A stretch of 64,000 nt of DNA from Hypholoma sublateritium FD-334 SS-4. Its lineage: Eukaryota > Basidiomycota > Agaricomycetes > Agaricales > Strophariaceae. The position numbers were made by a program, and so were the translations under genes. The stretch lies in contig KN817518.1 in NCBI GenBank assembly GCA_000827495.1, positions 1,662,652 to 1,726,651 on the forward strand. Reading direction: 5' to 3'. This document shows, piece by piece, positions 48,501-59,993 of this stretch. Every line of letters starts with the position of its first letter. The stretch's first letter is position 1. Below the pieces are notes generated by a model. It worked only from the letters and a program-made list of their open reading frames with translations, made no database searches and was not told the DNA's origin.

Positions 48501-48603
48501 TAACTTCACCTCCCAGGATCTAGGGCTGAACGCCCCAGTCACCCCCGCTAGCGATGGAGAGCATGAATCAGACCCTGTAAAGTCGGAACAGCCTGCTGCA
48601 TGA
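45588..48603 (+). CDS. RFX-family transcription factor
   Basis: Winged-helix regulator of the RFX family (yeast Crt1/Rfx1 controls DNA-damage genes). N-terminus is Ser/Pro/His-rich. The RFX DNA-binding domain is at about residues 190-265: VQAWLSANYAPYPDGNVPRQ, LYFSYRRVCDQYGIPHI, TATLGKAIRLCFPTIKTRRL, GVRGNSKYHYCGI. Then an acidic Ser-rich linker and the conserved C-terminal B/C/dimerisation regions (SFRFDQFEMHLRTFWINL, HAPAIAGLMARADAIVYDEI, LRFLDIYQVTQALNTVL, MSSRSVLIRWGYVTSQVMRD). Tail SDPVKSEQPAA may carry a SUMO-type VKSE site. Start ATG at 45588, stop TGA at 48601-48603. About 850 residues, eight or so exons. Confidence 0.93.
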
Positions 48604-48984
48604 TGATGAACATTTTTCCTTTTTTCTTGGGTTGAGACAATATGCTCCTTCGTACATTTCTTGTTGTCTAGTGCCGTTTCGTTACCTACCCCCACTGCCC
48701 CCTCCCTCAACCTTGTTTCATATATAGTAGCCCCAATATCGCTGTATCCAATTTGCCGCTTACCTGCCTACCTGTCTCCGTTTTATTTACTTTCTTAATC
48801 GCTGTAAAACGAGTCTTTTCCGCGGATTTATTCTTGATCTTTGCTTATGTTTGCTCTTGAACTGTCTTTTGTTTATTTAATTAAAAGCGCTTCTTCATTC
48901 TCGATAATGGGCGATATGATTAAGTTAGGGGATGTAATCCAAGAGCAGATGAGTTTAATTCCGTTGTAGTGCTACTGTACGATA
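48604..48984. other. Convergent 3' intergenic region
   Basis: 381 bp between two convergent genes; T-rich, with no gene seen. It should contain both polyadenylation regions. Confidence 0.6.
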
Positions 48985-50809
48985 TCAGTTGTCAGACGAA
49001 GCCTCCTCAGTCTCATCCTCCTTAGCCTTTGCTTCCTCCAAGTTTTCAATTACATCTTCACTGGCAACAGGGACAGCGGGAGCATCTCCTGCTTGAGGAG
49101 TAGCGATGGGTTCAGTGGGAACCCCAGCAGGTTCAGCGGCTGTCGTAGCCTCTTGAGCAGGAGCGTCGCTCTTTGATAAGCGCTGGATCTCGGCCTCTGC
49201 TTTGGTTATGTTAGAAGCAGTGACACGGGCCTGGTTGGCCTCAAACCAAGTCTTCTTGATGTTCAGATCTTCAATCAGGCGTGGCACGTCAGCGTTCGAC
49301 GCCGGAGGGGGGATCGACAGAACGAGGAGAGCAGAAAGCGTAGGGAGGGGTACGTTGAGCGAGCCTGAAGATGCTGGTGCGGCGGGTGCCTCGCCGCTCT
49401 CCTCCTTCTTGGTCTCCTTGGGCTTGCTACTGCCATTGGCTTTGGGAGCTTTCTGACCCTTACCCTTAGGCTTGCTAGCAACGAAGTATGACTCTTCCAC
49501 CTCGCCCTTCTTCTTGCGGATGACCGCGCCCTCGGGCGCATCCTCGACCTTACGAATATCCAATTTCGGCACGCCGGCTACCTCGGTTTTAGGGGTAAGC
49601 GAGCCGAGGACGAAGGTGGTGGTGGTGGTCTTTCCAGTGAAGTAGTCAATGAGGGTCTGGCAGTCCTGGATCTCGGCCTGGAATGCGGGCACCTGCGCCT
49701 CTTCTAGCAACTGCTCGGCGATTGCTTTCTTCTTCTCGGCTTCTTCGGCAGCGCGCTGGGCACGGGCTTTCTCCGCGCGCCGGGCGCGGTCCTCGTTCAG
49801 CTTGGTGTAGTAGTTGTCGTTGGCCTCGCGGAACCGTTGCACCTGTTCGCGCTTCTCGGTGAAGAGGACGCTGAGCGCGGATTGGATCTTGTCGCGCTCC
49901 TCAAAGAGCTTGGAACGGCCGGCATATGCCTCGTCGCTCTCCTTTTTCAGCTCGTCGAGCTCCGCCTTGATATCGTCATAGCGCTTCGAGATGGCTTGCG
50001 AGGCGGGGTCGTCGAGCTCGGCGGACAGCTCGGCAACTTTGGCGCGGTCGGCGTCGATAGCGGTCTGTTCCGTCTCGAAGCCTTCCACAATTTTGCGGCT
50101 GCGCTTAGTTGTGCTGATCTCCTGCAGCGCGCGCTTTTCTTCGGCAAGCTTCATGTTACCGGATTCGACACCCTTCTCGAGGTATCTATTTCCGACATGA
50201 GAAATTCGCTCAGGCAGACGAAATGGAAGGCGTACTTGATGTGGGCGTCGACTTCGGCGACGGTTTTGAAGGGAATTTTAGCCTTTGCGGCTTGTAGATC
50301 TTTCGTCTAACTCACACTTTAAATACATGTGACATGTTAGGAGGCAATAATCGCACCTTCTTAGCAATACCGTCCTTGAGAGCCTTGGATTGTTCAATTA
50401 GTTTTCCCCTGGAATTCTTATTCGTCGATTGCTTGTCGCGGAGACCGTCAAGTTCTGCGCGGAGGATATTCCGTCGGTCATTGCCAGGACCAGATTTTGT
50501 CGCGAACGAGATTTTGTCACGAACGGCGGACTGACGTCAACCCGCAGAAGGTTAAGCTCGGAAGGAAGAATATGGGGGAAACCGACTTACCAGTTTCAGC
50601 TGGAGGGCGTCAATTTCCGTCTTAATCCGTGCTTGCTCGGCGTCGTAGACTTTCTTGTCGGGCTTACCACCGGCGAAGGCAGCAAGCTGCTCCGACGTGT
50701 CCTTGTCAACTATGGATATGGGAGTGGCAGTTCCACTGGTTGAGGGGGCTTTTCCCTTGGCGGACCCGTTCGCAGGGACAGCAGATGATTTTGTTTTAGG
50801 GGCAGGCAT
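48985..50809 (-). CDS. BFR1: Bfr1-family coiled-coil protein (mRNP/ER-associated)
   Basis: Yeast Bfr1 binds polysomal mRNPs at the ER and suppresses brefeldin A sensitivity. This protein has GKPDKKVYDAEQARIKTEID, AVRDKIS and LDGLRDKQ near the start, AKIPFKTVAEVDAHIKYLEK (a Bfr1 signature region), GNMKLAEEKRALQEISTTKR, then long coiled coil, EIQDCQTLIDYFTGK, and an Ala/Pro/Glu-rich C-terminus ending ETEEASSDN. About 530 residues, close to family length. Three or four exons. Start ATG at 50809 (MPAPKTKSSAVPANGS), stop TGA at 48985-48987. Strong codon bias suggests high expression. Confidence 0.9.
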
Positions 50810-51050
50810 GGCGGCGAAAGGCAATTGATACGTGGAGCTGGAGCAGTGGACACTGGGAAAGCGTAACTCGGCGTAATAATTTTGGCTGCATCAAAAACCT
50901 GGGAAACAGCGTGCGAAAGACGACTGGAGGGCTCATGATTCTGTCCCCTGCACATTATTGGTTAATGGTACAAGATTAGGTGGCTCTCAATCAACTGATA
51001 GATGCAAAACAGGAATATAGAATGAAATAATACAGTGCCATGCTAATATG

Positions 51051-51770
51051 CTAGAAAACAACTGCAGTGTTCAGCTTTTCTACCTCCTTATAGCACTCCT
51101 GGTACAGCTCGGAATAGTCGTCCTTTTCTTCGATCTCGCCTTCCTTGCGTTTTGTCTTGCGCTTCTGGTTTGGACACACCATGACACAGCTGGTAGGCCG
51201 CTTTGTCGAGCTTGCGTGCCCGAGCTCTTCCTTTGAGGAAACAAAGATATACGGTATCTGGTTTTCCTCGCTCAGAATAGGGAGATGTGAAATGATGTCG
51301 ATGGGGTTGATGTCGGCCGCAAGGATGAGCAGGCTGCAATATTTCAGAACGCGAACGACAGACTGAACACAAGAAACGCACCCTTTATCCCCCTTCCTGA
51401 TACCCTTGACAACTTCCTTGACCCCACGCTTGACTTGACGCGCCTTGGAGGCTGTTACCGAACATAAATCAGTGGCCATACGCCTGACCATAAACGGAGG
51501 AAAAGACCTTTTTTGATCGTCTTGTGCAGCTTCTTGACCAATTTCTTTTGGGCAAGTGGGTGTGCTAGGGGAGATAAATCTTCGAGGGCAATTACAACCT
51601 CTTCCTTTTCCTTCTCTTTCTTCGACTTTTTAGGCGACTGTTTGGAGAGGAACCGTTGAAATAGCGGAAGGCTGGAAAGTTAAGTGACGCACCCTCTCTT
51701 CGTTATTCTCTTCCATATCAACATCCTCATCAACCTCCTTTCTCTTCTTTTCTGATTTATCTTTTCCCAT
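51051..51770 (-). CDS. NHP2: H/ACA snoRNP protein Nhp2
   Basis: Ribosomal L7Ae-family protein of the H/ACA pseudouridylation complex and telomerase. N-terminal acidic-basic segment MGKDKSEKKRKEVDEDVDME. Then IALEDLSPLAHPLAQKKLVK, ARQVKRGVKEVVKGIRKGDK, LLILAADINPIDIISHLPIL and ENQIPYIFVSSKEELGHASS form the kink-turn RNA-binding fold. A basic insert KRKTKRKEGEIEEKDDYSEL and YKEVEKLNTAVVF end the protein. Four exons. The first intron (GTGCGT donor, 55 nt, acceptor in CAAACAG) keeps frame into SPKKSKKEKEKEE. Start ATG at 51770, stop TAG at 51051-51053. Slightly longer than yeast Nhp2 because of both charged segments. Confidence 0.92.
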
Positions 51771-52042
51771 GTTGACTAGTTTTGTTGAGCGGAAATGTGG
51801 ATGGGGGAAGGCAAACAGTCGTCGAGACTTTCAGAAATTCTTGTGACGTGATGGGCCTGTGACAAGGAAAAGTTAGCGGCTATTACGGTCCGAGGCTGCA
51901 CTCTGCTACACTCCCTCTATATCATCATGAATATTCTGTAGTATATGGTCCATGCAAGGCCCATTCACGCCCTAGAAAAGTGTCCTATGTGTAACATCAA
52001 ACAATTGATTAGCTGGATGATTTAGAATCATAAAACATCAGC

Positions 52043-53440
52043 TTATGTGTCTGTATTTACAGGGAGAATTGTACTGGTAGGATTTCTGAGAAAATTAAGC
52101 AGCACCCATGACATCCCTCTTAACTCCGCGTCATACCACCAATTGAGGGCAATCGTCAAGTCAGACTGCCACACATAGTGCCACCATCCCACTGGCAGAT
52201 ACAATGTTTCCCCAGCCTGTAAAGCTATATGTGTTGGTACTACCTCCCTTGGTAAGGCCCCTCGCTGACAAGGGTCTGTAATCGAAGACCAACGGACTTG
52301 AGAGCCTTCTCCAGCAGAGGGAATTATTTCTAAACGCCCAGAGAGACTGTTACGTTTGTAGGTTGCATGCGGGTACAGTCGTTCTGTATGTTTGAACAAG
52401 ATAAGCCTTTGTTGATTTATTAATCATTGATGGCTTCCGGTTTGAAATGCACCTTGTAGACACCACGAATCCGTCGGAGGAATGAGCAGGAAATGTTTTG
52501 TTCCTCGTATAACTGTGTATATATTTTCATAGGGGTCTATATAATCATTAGTACATAACAAGAATGGTATTAATGAGATTTACCACTGTGAAGGCTTGTT
52601 CTGCTGCCCTCATCTCCTATCCATATATTTACTGCATCTGGCTTTTGGCCTTGCAGAGAGAGCATCAGTTAAGGGATAGCATCATTCATAATCGTAGAAA
52701 ACAAATTACCTAGCGCATCGCTACACCACGGGATTTCTTCTGGTACGTCATATTTTAAAGGTTCAAATTCGCCACAGCTTTCATTCGGAGAGAACAAATT
52801 CCCGTTCTGTGACTGAAGGTAATGAATTTCTTTGGATCGTTTACTGCTTTCTGAGAGACTTTTTAAAAAAATGTAAAAATGAATGACATCAACAAGAAAC
52901 ATACTCCTCCGATTCTCAAGTGTGCTCAAAAGCTCGTGCATCGTCATTCTATCCGTTGCTGGCTCTACAAAATAGAGGCGATTGTCAGGAGCACGAGTGA
53001 TAGCATCTGCGCACCTGTACAAATTCTATAAACCAGGCACAAGTCGGAACTCAAGGAGAACGTACCCATTAGGCGTCACTGCAATGGAAATTAGTCGATC
53101 TCCCATTTTCTTGATGAGATAGTCATTATCCCACAGTTTCATAGCAGGTACGTCAACTCCTAAGGATTCATGGGTAAAGAATGTGCCCGCAATGCAGTGG
53201 AAACTAACACACCTTTGATTACTACAGGTCGAGAGATGTGAACGATTCGAGCAAACTCAAGAGCTGAAGGCGGCTCCTCGAGTATTTCGAAAGTACTGCC
53301 ATTAAGATCTAATGTCGGGTGCTATGGATGAGATTCACTGGCGTCGTGCGGGATACAGATGCTACAGGAGCTGAGGTGGCATGCTCACCGCGATACTCTG
53401 CAGATAACTTTCGGGCAGCATCAACGAAGTTGTGGTCCAT
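52043..53440 (-). CDS. JmjC-domain hydroxylase, JMJD7-like
   Basis: Fe(II)/2-oxoglutarate oxygenase with a cupin JmjC fold. N-terminus MDHNFVDAARKLSAEYR, then DNRLYFVEPATDRMTMHELL, DVPEEIPWCSDALG, NIWIGDERS, and the metal ligands in TSFHSDPYENIYTVIRG (H-x-D). Then HFLLIPPTD, PTHIALQAGETLYLPVGWWH (distal His) and DLTIALNWWYDAELRG. JMJD7 in animals is a lysyl hydroxylase of DRG GTPases, and similarity to it rather than to JMJD5/FIH is judged from motif context. About 340 residues, eight or so exons. Start ATG at 53440, stop TAA at 52043-52045. Divergent from the ELG1-like gene. Confidence 0.87.
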
Positions 53441-53810
53441 AAACACAAGTAGATCAATTCAAATATGCCACCCCACGAGCAGTGGTATGACTACGACAAA
53501 GGTTGCAGCGGCCACGAAATTATTACAGTCCAAGTTGTAATTGAGGGTTGATTGAGGGTCAGGATTTAATTTGGCTGGCGGGGCATTGCCGCATCGCGTA
53601 CACGACTTGTTTGCCACACGGCGCGTGACCGGCTGACCAGCAAATTGAGACGCGTCGGAGTCCACATGGACCGTGATTCGTACACATGAACCGCGATTTC
53701 AAGTAGACTCGTGCGGTCATCGACGCGACAAACATCTCCTCTTCGACCTCAACCATCTTGCTATACGCAGACCCAAGAAGCTGCACGCATTACTCCATCA
53801 TTAGCGATAG
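53441..53810. promoter_or_regulatory. Divergent promoter region, JMJD7-like / ELG1-like
   Basis: 370 bp between divergent start codons. No gene convinces me, although short open stretches exist. Confidence 0.55.
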
Positions 53811-56783
53811 ATGTCCTCAGACAAAGGCAAGGGCGTGGCGGCCGGAGCGCGGCGAAAGACTCGACCCCCAGCGGTGCGTAGCACCATAATCCAATTAACG
53901 CAGTGGTAACCTATAATGGCTTGCTTTTCAGAATAATGCACCCCTAAAGCAGAAGACGCTATTTGACTCGTTCGTCGTCAAAACCTCACGTAAAGAAGTT
54001 ACAAGTAGCCAAGCCACGACTGCCGAAGCCCAACAGTCCCTACCAGTTGACCAGGACGAACTACTGGAAAACACTGTATCTTCTACCAACACAGATGATG
54101 TGCCACCCTCGCCAAAAGTTATATCTATCGATGACACCCCAGAGCCTCCACCAAAGGTGGACTTGCCACCTTTAACCGAAAGTATCATCGTCGGTGCGCT
54201 TGAACTTCCTAATCTTCAACTTCCTGCCGAATTTACACAACTCTAGATGTTGACGATTCAATCATCATTAATGAGAGCACACAGGCTGTCCGTGGACGAA
54301 GTCCGTCGATTGTCATCATCGACAGTGATATAAAAAGCGTTCCCAGCGTATCTGCGCCCGCGTTCCCTCTTTTTAATGTGGGATATAAGTCGGCATTGAA
54401 TCAGGAAGGGAAGACGCTTGACGAACCTATTGTCATTGACTCTTCGCCCGTCAAGGCCCGTTCGACCACCTCTAGATCGAATAAACCAATTCACCCCTTC
54501 TTTGGAGCAAAGCCGAAGCTCCCGACTCCCAAATTCTCACTTTCATCTAAGACGCCAACGACACAGCACGCGTCGCAATTGCCTTCGTTCCCAGACTACA
54601 ATTCCCAACATGTTCGAGGCCCTCAAACAGCTATATCAGGACACCCATGTATGTTTTCTGCTCGGATCTCAGATTCATCTCAGCAGCCCGCCTCGCCTCC
54701 CGACTTCCGATTCCTATTAAAAGGCGGTGCACCGGACGAATTTGTGCAGAAACGAATAAATCTTATGTCAACATTTAATGAATCTGTATTATCTAACAAA
54801 CCACAGGGACAGAACACTAATCACCCGGCGATTGCACGGGTTTGGGACTATAATCCAGAGGACCCGCTCGAATCGCGTCGTCCGTGGTCGGACAAGTGGC
54901 GCCCGACCTGTGCCCAGGAAGTGCTGGGCAATGAAAAGAGCGCCTTGTATCTGCGCGATTGGCTTCGCGCTCTCGAGCTCCAGCTTGAAGGAACCCCCGT
55001 GGTGCCTGATGCCCACGGCCAGCCTGTCGAAAAGGCCCAGAGCAAATCAAAGGCTGCGAAACGCGGACTAAAACGTGCCCGTGTCGTTCGCACCGTGGAC
55101 AAGAAAAGGAAGAAATCGCGCATCGATTCAGAGGAAGAGGACGACTGGATAGCACATACCGATGACGAGTCGGATGGCGATAATGTCGCCTATGAGGAGA
55201 TCGACGATTTCGACGACCTCCTGCTTGCCCCGCTGGCGAGTTCCTCCCCGCCTAGCTGTCCTGACCCTCCGCCTTTTGCCCTGCAGGACCTGTCCAAGGC
55301 GGCAGAAGAGCCCGACCTCGGTCAATTACACAACACCATATTACTTGTCGGACCTCATGGAGTGGGAAAAACAGCATCTGTGTACGCGTGCGCCGAGGAG
55401 TTAGGCTGGGACGTGTTCGAAGTGTACCCGGGCATTGGGCGGCGAAACGGCGCGAACGTTGACAACCTCATCGGTGAGGTCGGTAAGAATCATCTGGTCC
55501 TGCAAGGACGACAATCTGGCGATGCGCTTAAATCGTTTCTTCGTCGAGAAAGTCGGTCAGAGTCAGCCCCAGCGGACGATCTCCGTTCGGGTTACTCACC
55601 GCGTAAACCGTTGACGTCCAAAGCCATATTCGAAGACGACAACCCAATCACGAACGCCACGAAAACAATCCGGCAATCTCTGATTTTGCTTGAGGAGGTC
55701 GATATCCTCTACAAAGAAGACAGCAATTTCTGGCCAACAGTCATTCGCATCATCAAAGAGTGCAAACGGCCGGTTATTTGTACGTGCAATGGTATGTGCA
55801 AATTTCATTTCTGAAAATATGGCGACTCATAAATAAACTAGACATCTCTTTGGTTCCATTGGAAGATCTTCCCCTTCAGAGCATTCTCTACTTTGAGCCG
55901 TGTCATCCGACCGTCGCCGTGCCATACCTGCGTGGTTTGTGTGCAGCGGAAGGTCGTCTCGTACAGCAGGACCTGATCCCGGGGCTGTATAACATCTCTT
56001 CCCGGGGGCGGTCATCAAATCCTGTTCCGGGATGGGATCTTCGTCGAAACATTAATGCTCTCCAGGTTTTATGCGCAACCGCAAATAGTATTGAATATGC
56101 AAGTCTATCCGGAAATATCAAGGAAGCTAACGGGACCTTTTTGACATCACCACGATCGCGGCAACGCAAATCGCAAATATCTATGCGGGCTATCGAAACG
56201 TTGTCGTTTTTAGACGGAACTCTGGATCTCGATTCTGTGTACTACGACACGGTACGCGTTTTTCAATCAACTACCGACTGACGGGCGCTCAACAAAATCA
56301 TAGATCACGGAATACGCTGGATATCTGCCATCGGAGGACGACGAAATTGGGCATGCCATCTTGCACGATCTCTACGCGGCAGATGCGGCTCAATTTGGCC
56401 AGTATGATCGACATGAAGACATCTTGGCCACCGCGAAACGGCTTTCCCGGGGGATGTTTGACGTGGATGTCACGGGCGACGCAGTGGCGACACAAGCTTT
56501 CGAAGAACGCGCCAAAAGTGTCCGCTGGGACCACCGGCGCGTGCTCCAGGAAGTATGCCCGACGGCCATCTGGGCGAGGCGCGACGCCGGTGCGGCGCTG
56601 GAATATATACCGCTGCTGCGGCAGATGGTCGCGGCAGATGATGAGGAGGCTCGGGAGATGCAGAAAAAGCGGAGCGCTGGACGGAACACACGTAACAGCC
56701 TGCGGAGCGGGTATGTGCGGATGATCGAGATCACGGAGGAGGGACGGAGGGTGTTGGACGCGTGCGGGTTGGTATGTAGCTAG
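53811..56783 (+). CDS. ELG1: Elg1/ATAD5-like PCNA-unloading AAA+ ATPase
   Basis: Large subunit of the alternative RFC that unloads PCNA after replication. The N-terminus (MSSDKGKGVAAGARRKTRPP) is basic, and KQKTLFDSFV near residue 30 resembles a PIP-box. Then acidic patches with repeated VIIDSD and IVIDSS that look like SUMO-interacting motifs (IIIN, IVIID). AAA+ core: WSDKWRPTCAQEVLGNE, Walker A LLVGPHGVGKTASVYACAEE, GWDVFEVYPG, Walker B-like LILLEEVDILYKED, and RPVICTCND (sensor). The C-terminal part (GLCAAEGRLVQQDLI onward) shows RFC-collar-like helices. Eight or so exons, about 920 residues. Start ATG at 53811, stop TAG at 56781-56783. Confidence 0.88.
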
Positions 56784-56943
56784 CGTGGTAGGAGCGTGAG
56801 GGTAGCGTGGAGAGTTACACGATGTCGGTGTTTACGTGAGCAATATAACCGGATTGGGCGCAGTGCACGGTCAGACACCAATGTTACTCGCCGGCGGGCG
56901 TTGCTGAAGCTCGCTTTATATTCCTCCTCTCCGCTCTCACCAC

Positions 56944-58758
56944 ATGCCAACAATGTCCAGAGAGTCCCTCTCCTCTCGCCACTCCCCAATCACGTCCCTC
57001 GCCTCCCTCGAGTATCTCCAGACACAGCGCCGCGGCTCCATCACCGACCCAGCCCTCCATGCAGCGTCCTTCAAGCCCTCCAGCAGCTACAGGCACCCCT
57101 CCGACCAGCACTCGTCCAGCTCCAGCTCCACCCTCCATGAGCCCAACAGCAAGAACTATCTCCCAGACCCCCGCCCGTCGTCGCCATACGTCTTTGGCGA
57201 CGCAACCGCGCACGCCGTCGAGCCAAGCTCCCAGCTGCGCAAGCTGCTTCACTCGCCGCCCCTGGAGCACTCCTCGCACCGCCCGCCGCCGTCGCTGTCC
57301 CACGACCCTCAGGAACCGCCTCGCGCCCATTCAGGTACGCATCGCACAATACTGCATGAACTTTCGATCAAACATACTTCCCATAGGCCTAAACACCACA
57401 AAGGAGTCCAATCAAATGAATGTCGACAATGACAGACATTCCTTCCTCAGCCGACGGGGAATTCGCGAACCCCCCAGCTTTGATTTCAATATGCGGCGAC
57501 ACTCCATTGCCGTTGGCCAGAATCCCATTACTCTACCCAATCTCTCGTCCACACTACACGGTACGAAGCGCAAGATGTCGATAGATCGCGGCAGCTTTGG
57601 GCCTCTGGGCGAGGACATTGATCCCCAATTGGTCGGCCCAGGCGTCCCCAGCAACATGGATATAGACGTCGACGCTCCAGCACCAAAGCGGCGGGGATCG
57701 ACTATCGATACGCAGCGTATAGCACAGCTCAGCCTCAACGACCGTCGCAATTCGGTAGACTCGCGAAGTGCCCAATGGTTACTAAATGACCGACGCGAGT
57801 CAGCCCCGTCATTATTTACCAACGTTCCTGGAATCAACAGCTTCAATACTGGCCCTCCTGAGTCCCAGAGTAGTCGCGTATCCTCCAGTATGGCTTCTTT
57901 CTCATGGAACAATAACTCGCAATCCAACGATTCGCATGGGTCCTCCACTGGCGTGACCGAGTCAAACCACAGCAATCGGTCGTTCGACCCAGTTCACATG
58001 AACCTAATACCCCCCATACACTACACTCCCGATCGAAGGATGTCTGTCCCGGATACCCTCACCCATCCTCCTGCAGGCAGAAGTCTCCGCTCCCGATCAC
58101 GGCCTCCATCACGCCAGAACACCGACCCCAACAGTCATTCCGGCCCTTCTTCCGGCCAGGAAGAACACTCAGGGCCCTCATCACCCAACGCCGGAAAGGG
58201 GGGAAAGGAATCCGGAATGACTCCCTATTCCCGTTCTCCAGAACTGCGGGTCTCACATAAATTAGCCGAGAGGAAGAGGCGGAAGGAGATGAAGGATCTA
58301 TTCGACGAGCTACGGGACCAACTCCCGGCCGACCGCGGAATGAAGGCCAGTAAATGGGAGATCCTGAGCAAAGGTATTTACTCTTGCGCTGTTTGACTTC
58401 GGAAACTCATTTTGCGGCAATAGCGATTGATTTCGTCGCTGGCTTGAAGCGATCTCATCAAGAAATGGCCCAGGAACTCGAGATTCTACGGGCTCAAGTT
58501 CACGGCCAGCGCCCAGCAGACACATTGGCCAACTTTCCTCCCGGCGGACCGCCCCATGGCAGTTATGGACAATCATCAATCATGGGATCATTTCAACCCC
58601 CCGGTCCAACTTCACACATGCAATCGCATCAAACGTCGTCCAATCAAACTGATTCGCGACCCAACTCGACGCAAAGCATGTATCCATCTTCCCAACACCC
58701 ATCGTCCCAACAAAATCAAAACGGCAACGGCCACCGAGTCGATCCCCACCCGACATGA
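56944..58758 (+). CDS. bHLH transcription factor
   Basis: About 565 residues in three exons (introns near 57335-57390 and 58374-58424). The long N-terminal part is low-complexity and Ser/Pro-rich with NDRRNS and PDRRMSVPD patches. The basic helix-loop-helix is near residues 430-490: [20 protein letters not shown] (basic region E-R-x-R plus helix 1), loop, [20 protein letters not shown] (helix 2). A leucine-heptad extension [16 protein letters not shown] hints at bHLH-ZIP. A Gln/Ser/Pro tail ends DPHPT with TGA at 58756-58758. The E-x-x-R basic region predicts E-box binding. Which fungal clade it belongs to (SREBP-, INO4- or MAX-like) cannot be settled here. Confidence 0.88.
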
Positions 58759-59993
58759 ATAAGTAGTAGAAATCCCGCTGGCGTTATTTATTGGTCTGCA
58801 CGTGAACGATACCTCCATCCACGTTCATTGGCTTTGTAGAATGGACGATACACAATATTTCTTGCGAAAACCTCACCACCCCCCTTTCCTCGTAGCTCGT
58901 TGGCATCTGGCGTTTCCAATATGTACTGTAACTGATCCAGTGGTAGGAGATCTGTTGATCGCATTTTGCCGCCTTTCCTGTACGTTTTGGTACACTCATT
59001 TGTTATTATTGTATTGATTTTTGCCGATACCGCACAACTTGCTGGCAGGTCGAGGTAGATTCCGGCGATAGATATGTACGGGGATCAATTTATTTTAAGA
59101 ATTTAATTTTGTTGGCCTCATCCGTGTTCGAGTATCGCTCGGCGTCGAGCGAGCGCATCATCTTGATATCACATGTTTGTTTTGATCATCTTCAGCGGTT
59201 GTAGGCGGCGGTGTAGTGGCTTTGAACCCATCATGAACGACGACAACGAGTAGAACCAGAGTAGAACTGTACAGTGCGTCCATGGAGATCACGCGAGCAT
59301 CGCCAGAAGAAGAACAGCTCCTACAAGTAATATTAGACATAGACACCCACTTCTACGATTCTTCGCCTGTGGCAAAAGTTTGGCAGTTTACTTATTTTGT
59401 GCAGCTTAGTACAAGCTTAGTACAAGTTTTCTTTTTCCAAAAATTGGCATACGATTGGTTTTGAGTCGAATATTATCATCTTGGGTATACTATTATATGA
59501 GGTGTGTAGTATGGAACCGCTGCCAGTGGTACTGGGCAAGTGATCGTGATCATCACCAGGCACATGGCGATCACCCACGCGCGCACGCCGCAAAGGTCGT
59601 GGCGTGCTTGGCACGTGCTAGCGCGCACCCGCGCGCTTCGCTGCTGTGGCGTTAATTCCCAGTCAAAATAAGTCGGATTTATCTGGCACCATATCGAGTT
59701 AGAGAAAATTACGTAAGGGTTGGGCACATGCTCAGATGGTTTCCGAAATTAGAGAGAACCACGGACAAGTAATTTGCGTCATACCATGGCTAGACGCTCG
59801 TTTACCGTACGACAAGCCTGCAAAACGGTGCCTTACCCTGCCCTAGCCTATGCGAGCCGCTTCCAAACCACCGCCTAAAGCACGCTCACGTGCGATAAAC
59901 AGGGCTCAGCAAGGTTTTCGAATACTCTCAATTCCACCTCAATGTACTGATCGCTATCTTAGTTATATTCAATCCCCCTCTTTCCTCTGCGCC
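58759..59993. other. Gene-free spacer before the CACTA transposase
   Basis: About 1.2 kb. No exon recognised. A GC-rich portion around 59570-59650 has CACGCC/GGCGTG inverted pieces. It should include the 5' end of the transposon, but I could not find a CACTA terminal repeat. Confidence 0.5.
59403..59424. repeat. 11-bp tandem duplication
   Basis: AGCTTAGTACA twice in direct succession. Confidence 0.85.

Noticed and set aside
53459..53786. Cys-containing minus-strand ORFs in the JMJD7/ELG1 promoter
   Set aside because: No homology recognised, no consistent start or splice model, and the region is a plausible shared promoter.
58759..59993. CACTA terminal inverted repeat at the left end of the transposon
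   Set aside because: No CACTA-starting motif with a matching partner could be found within the window.
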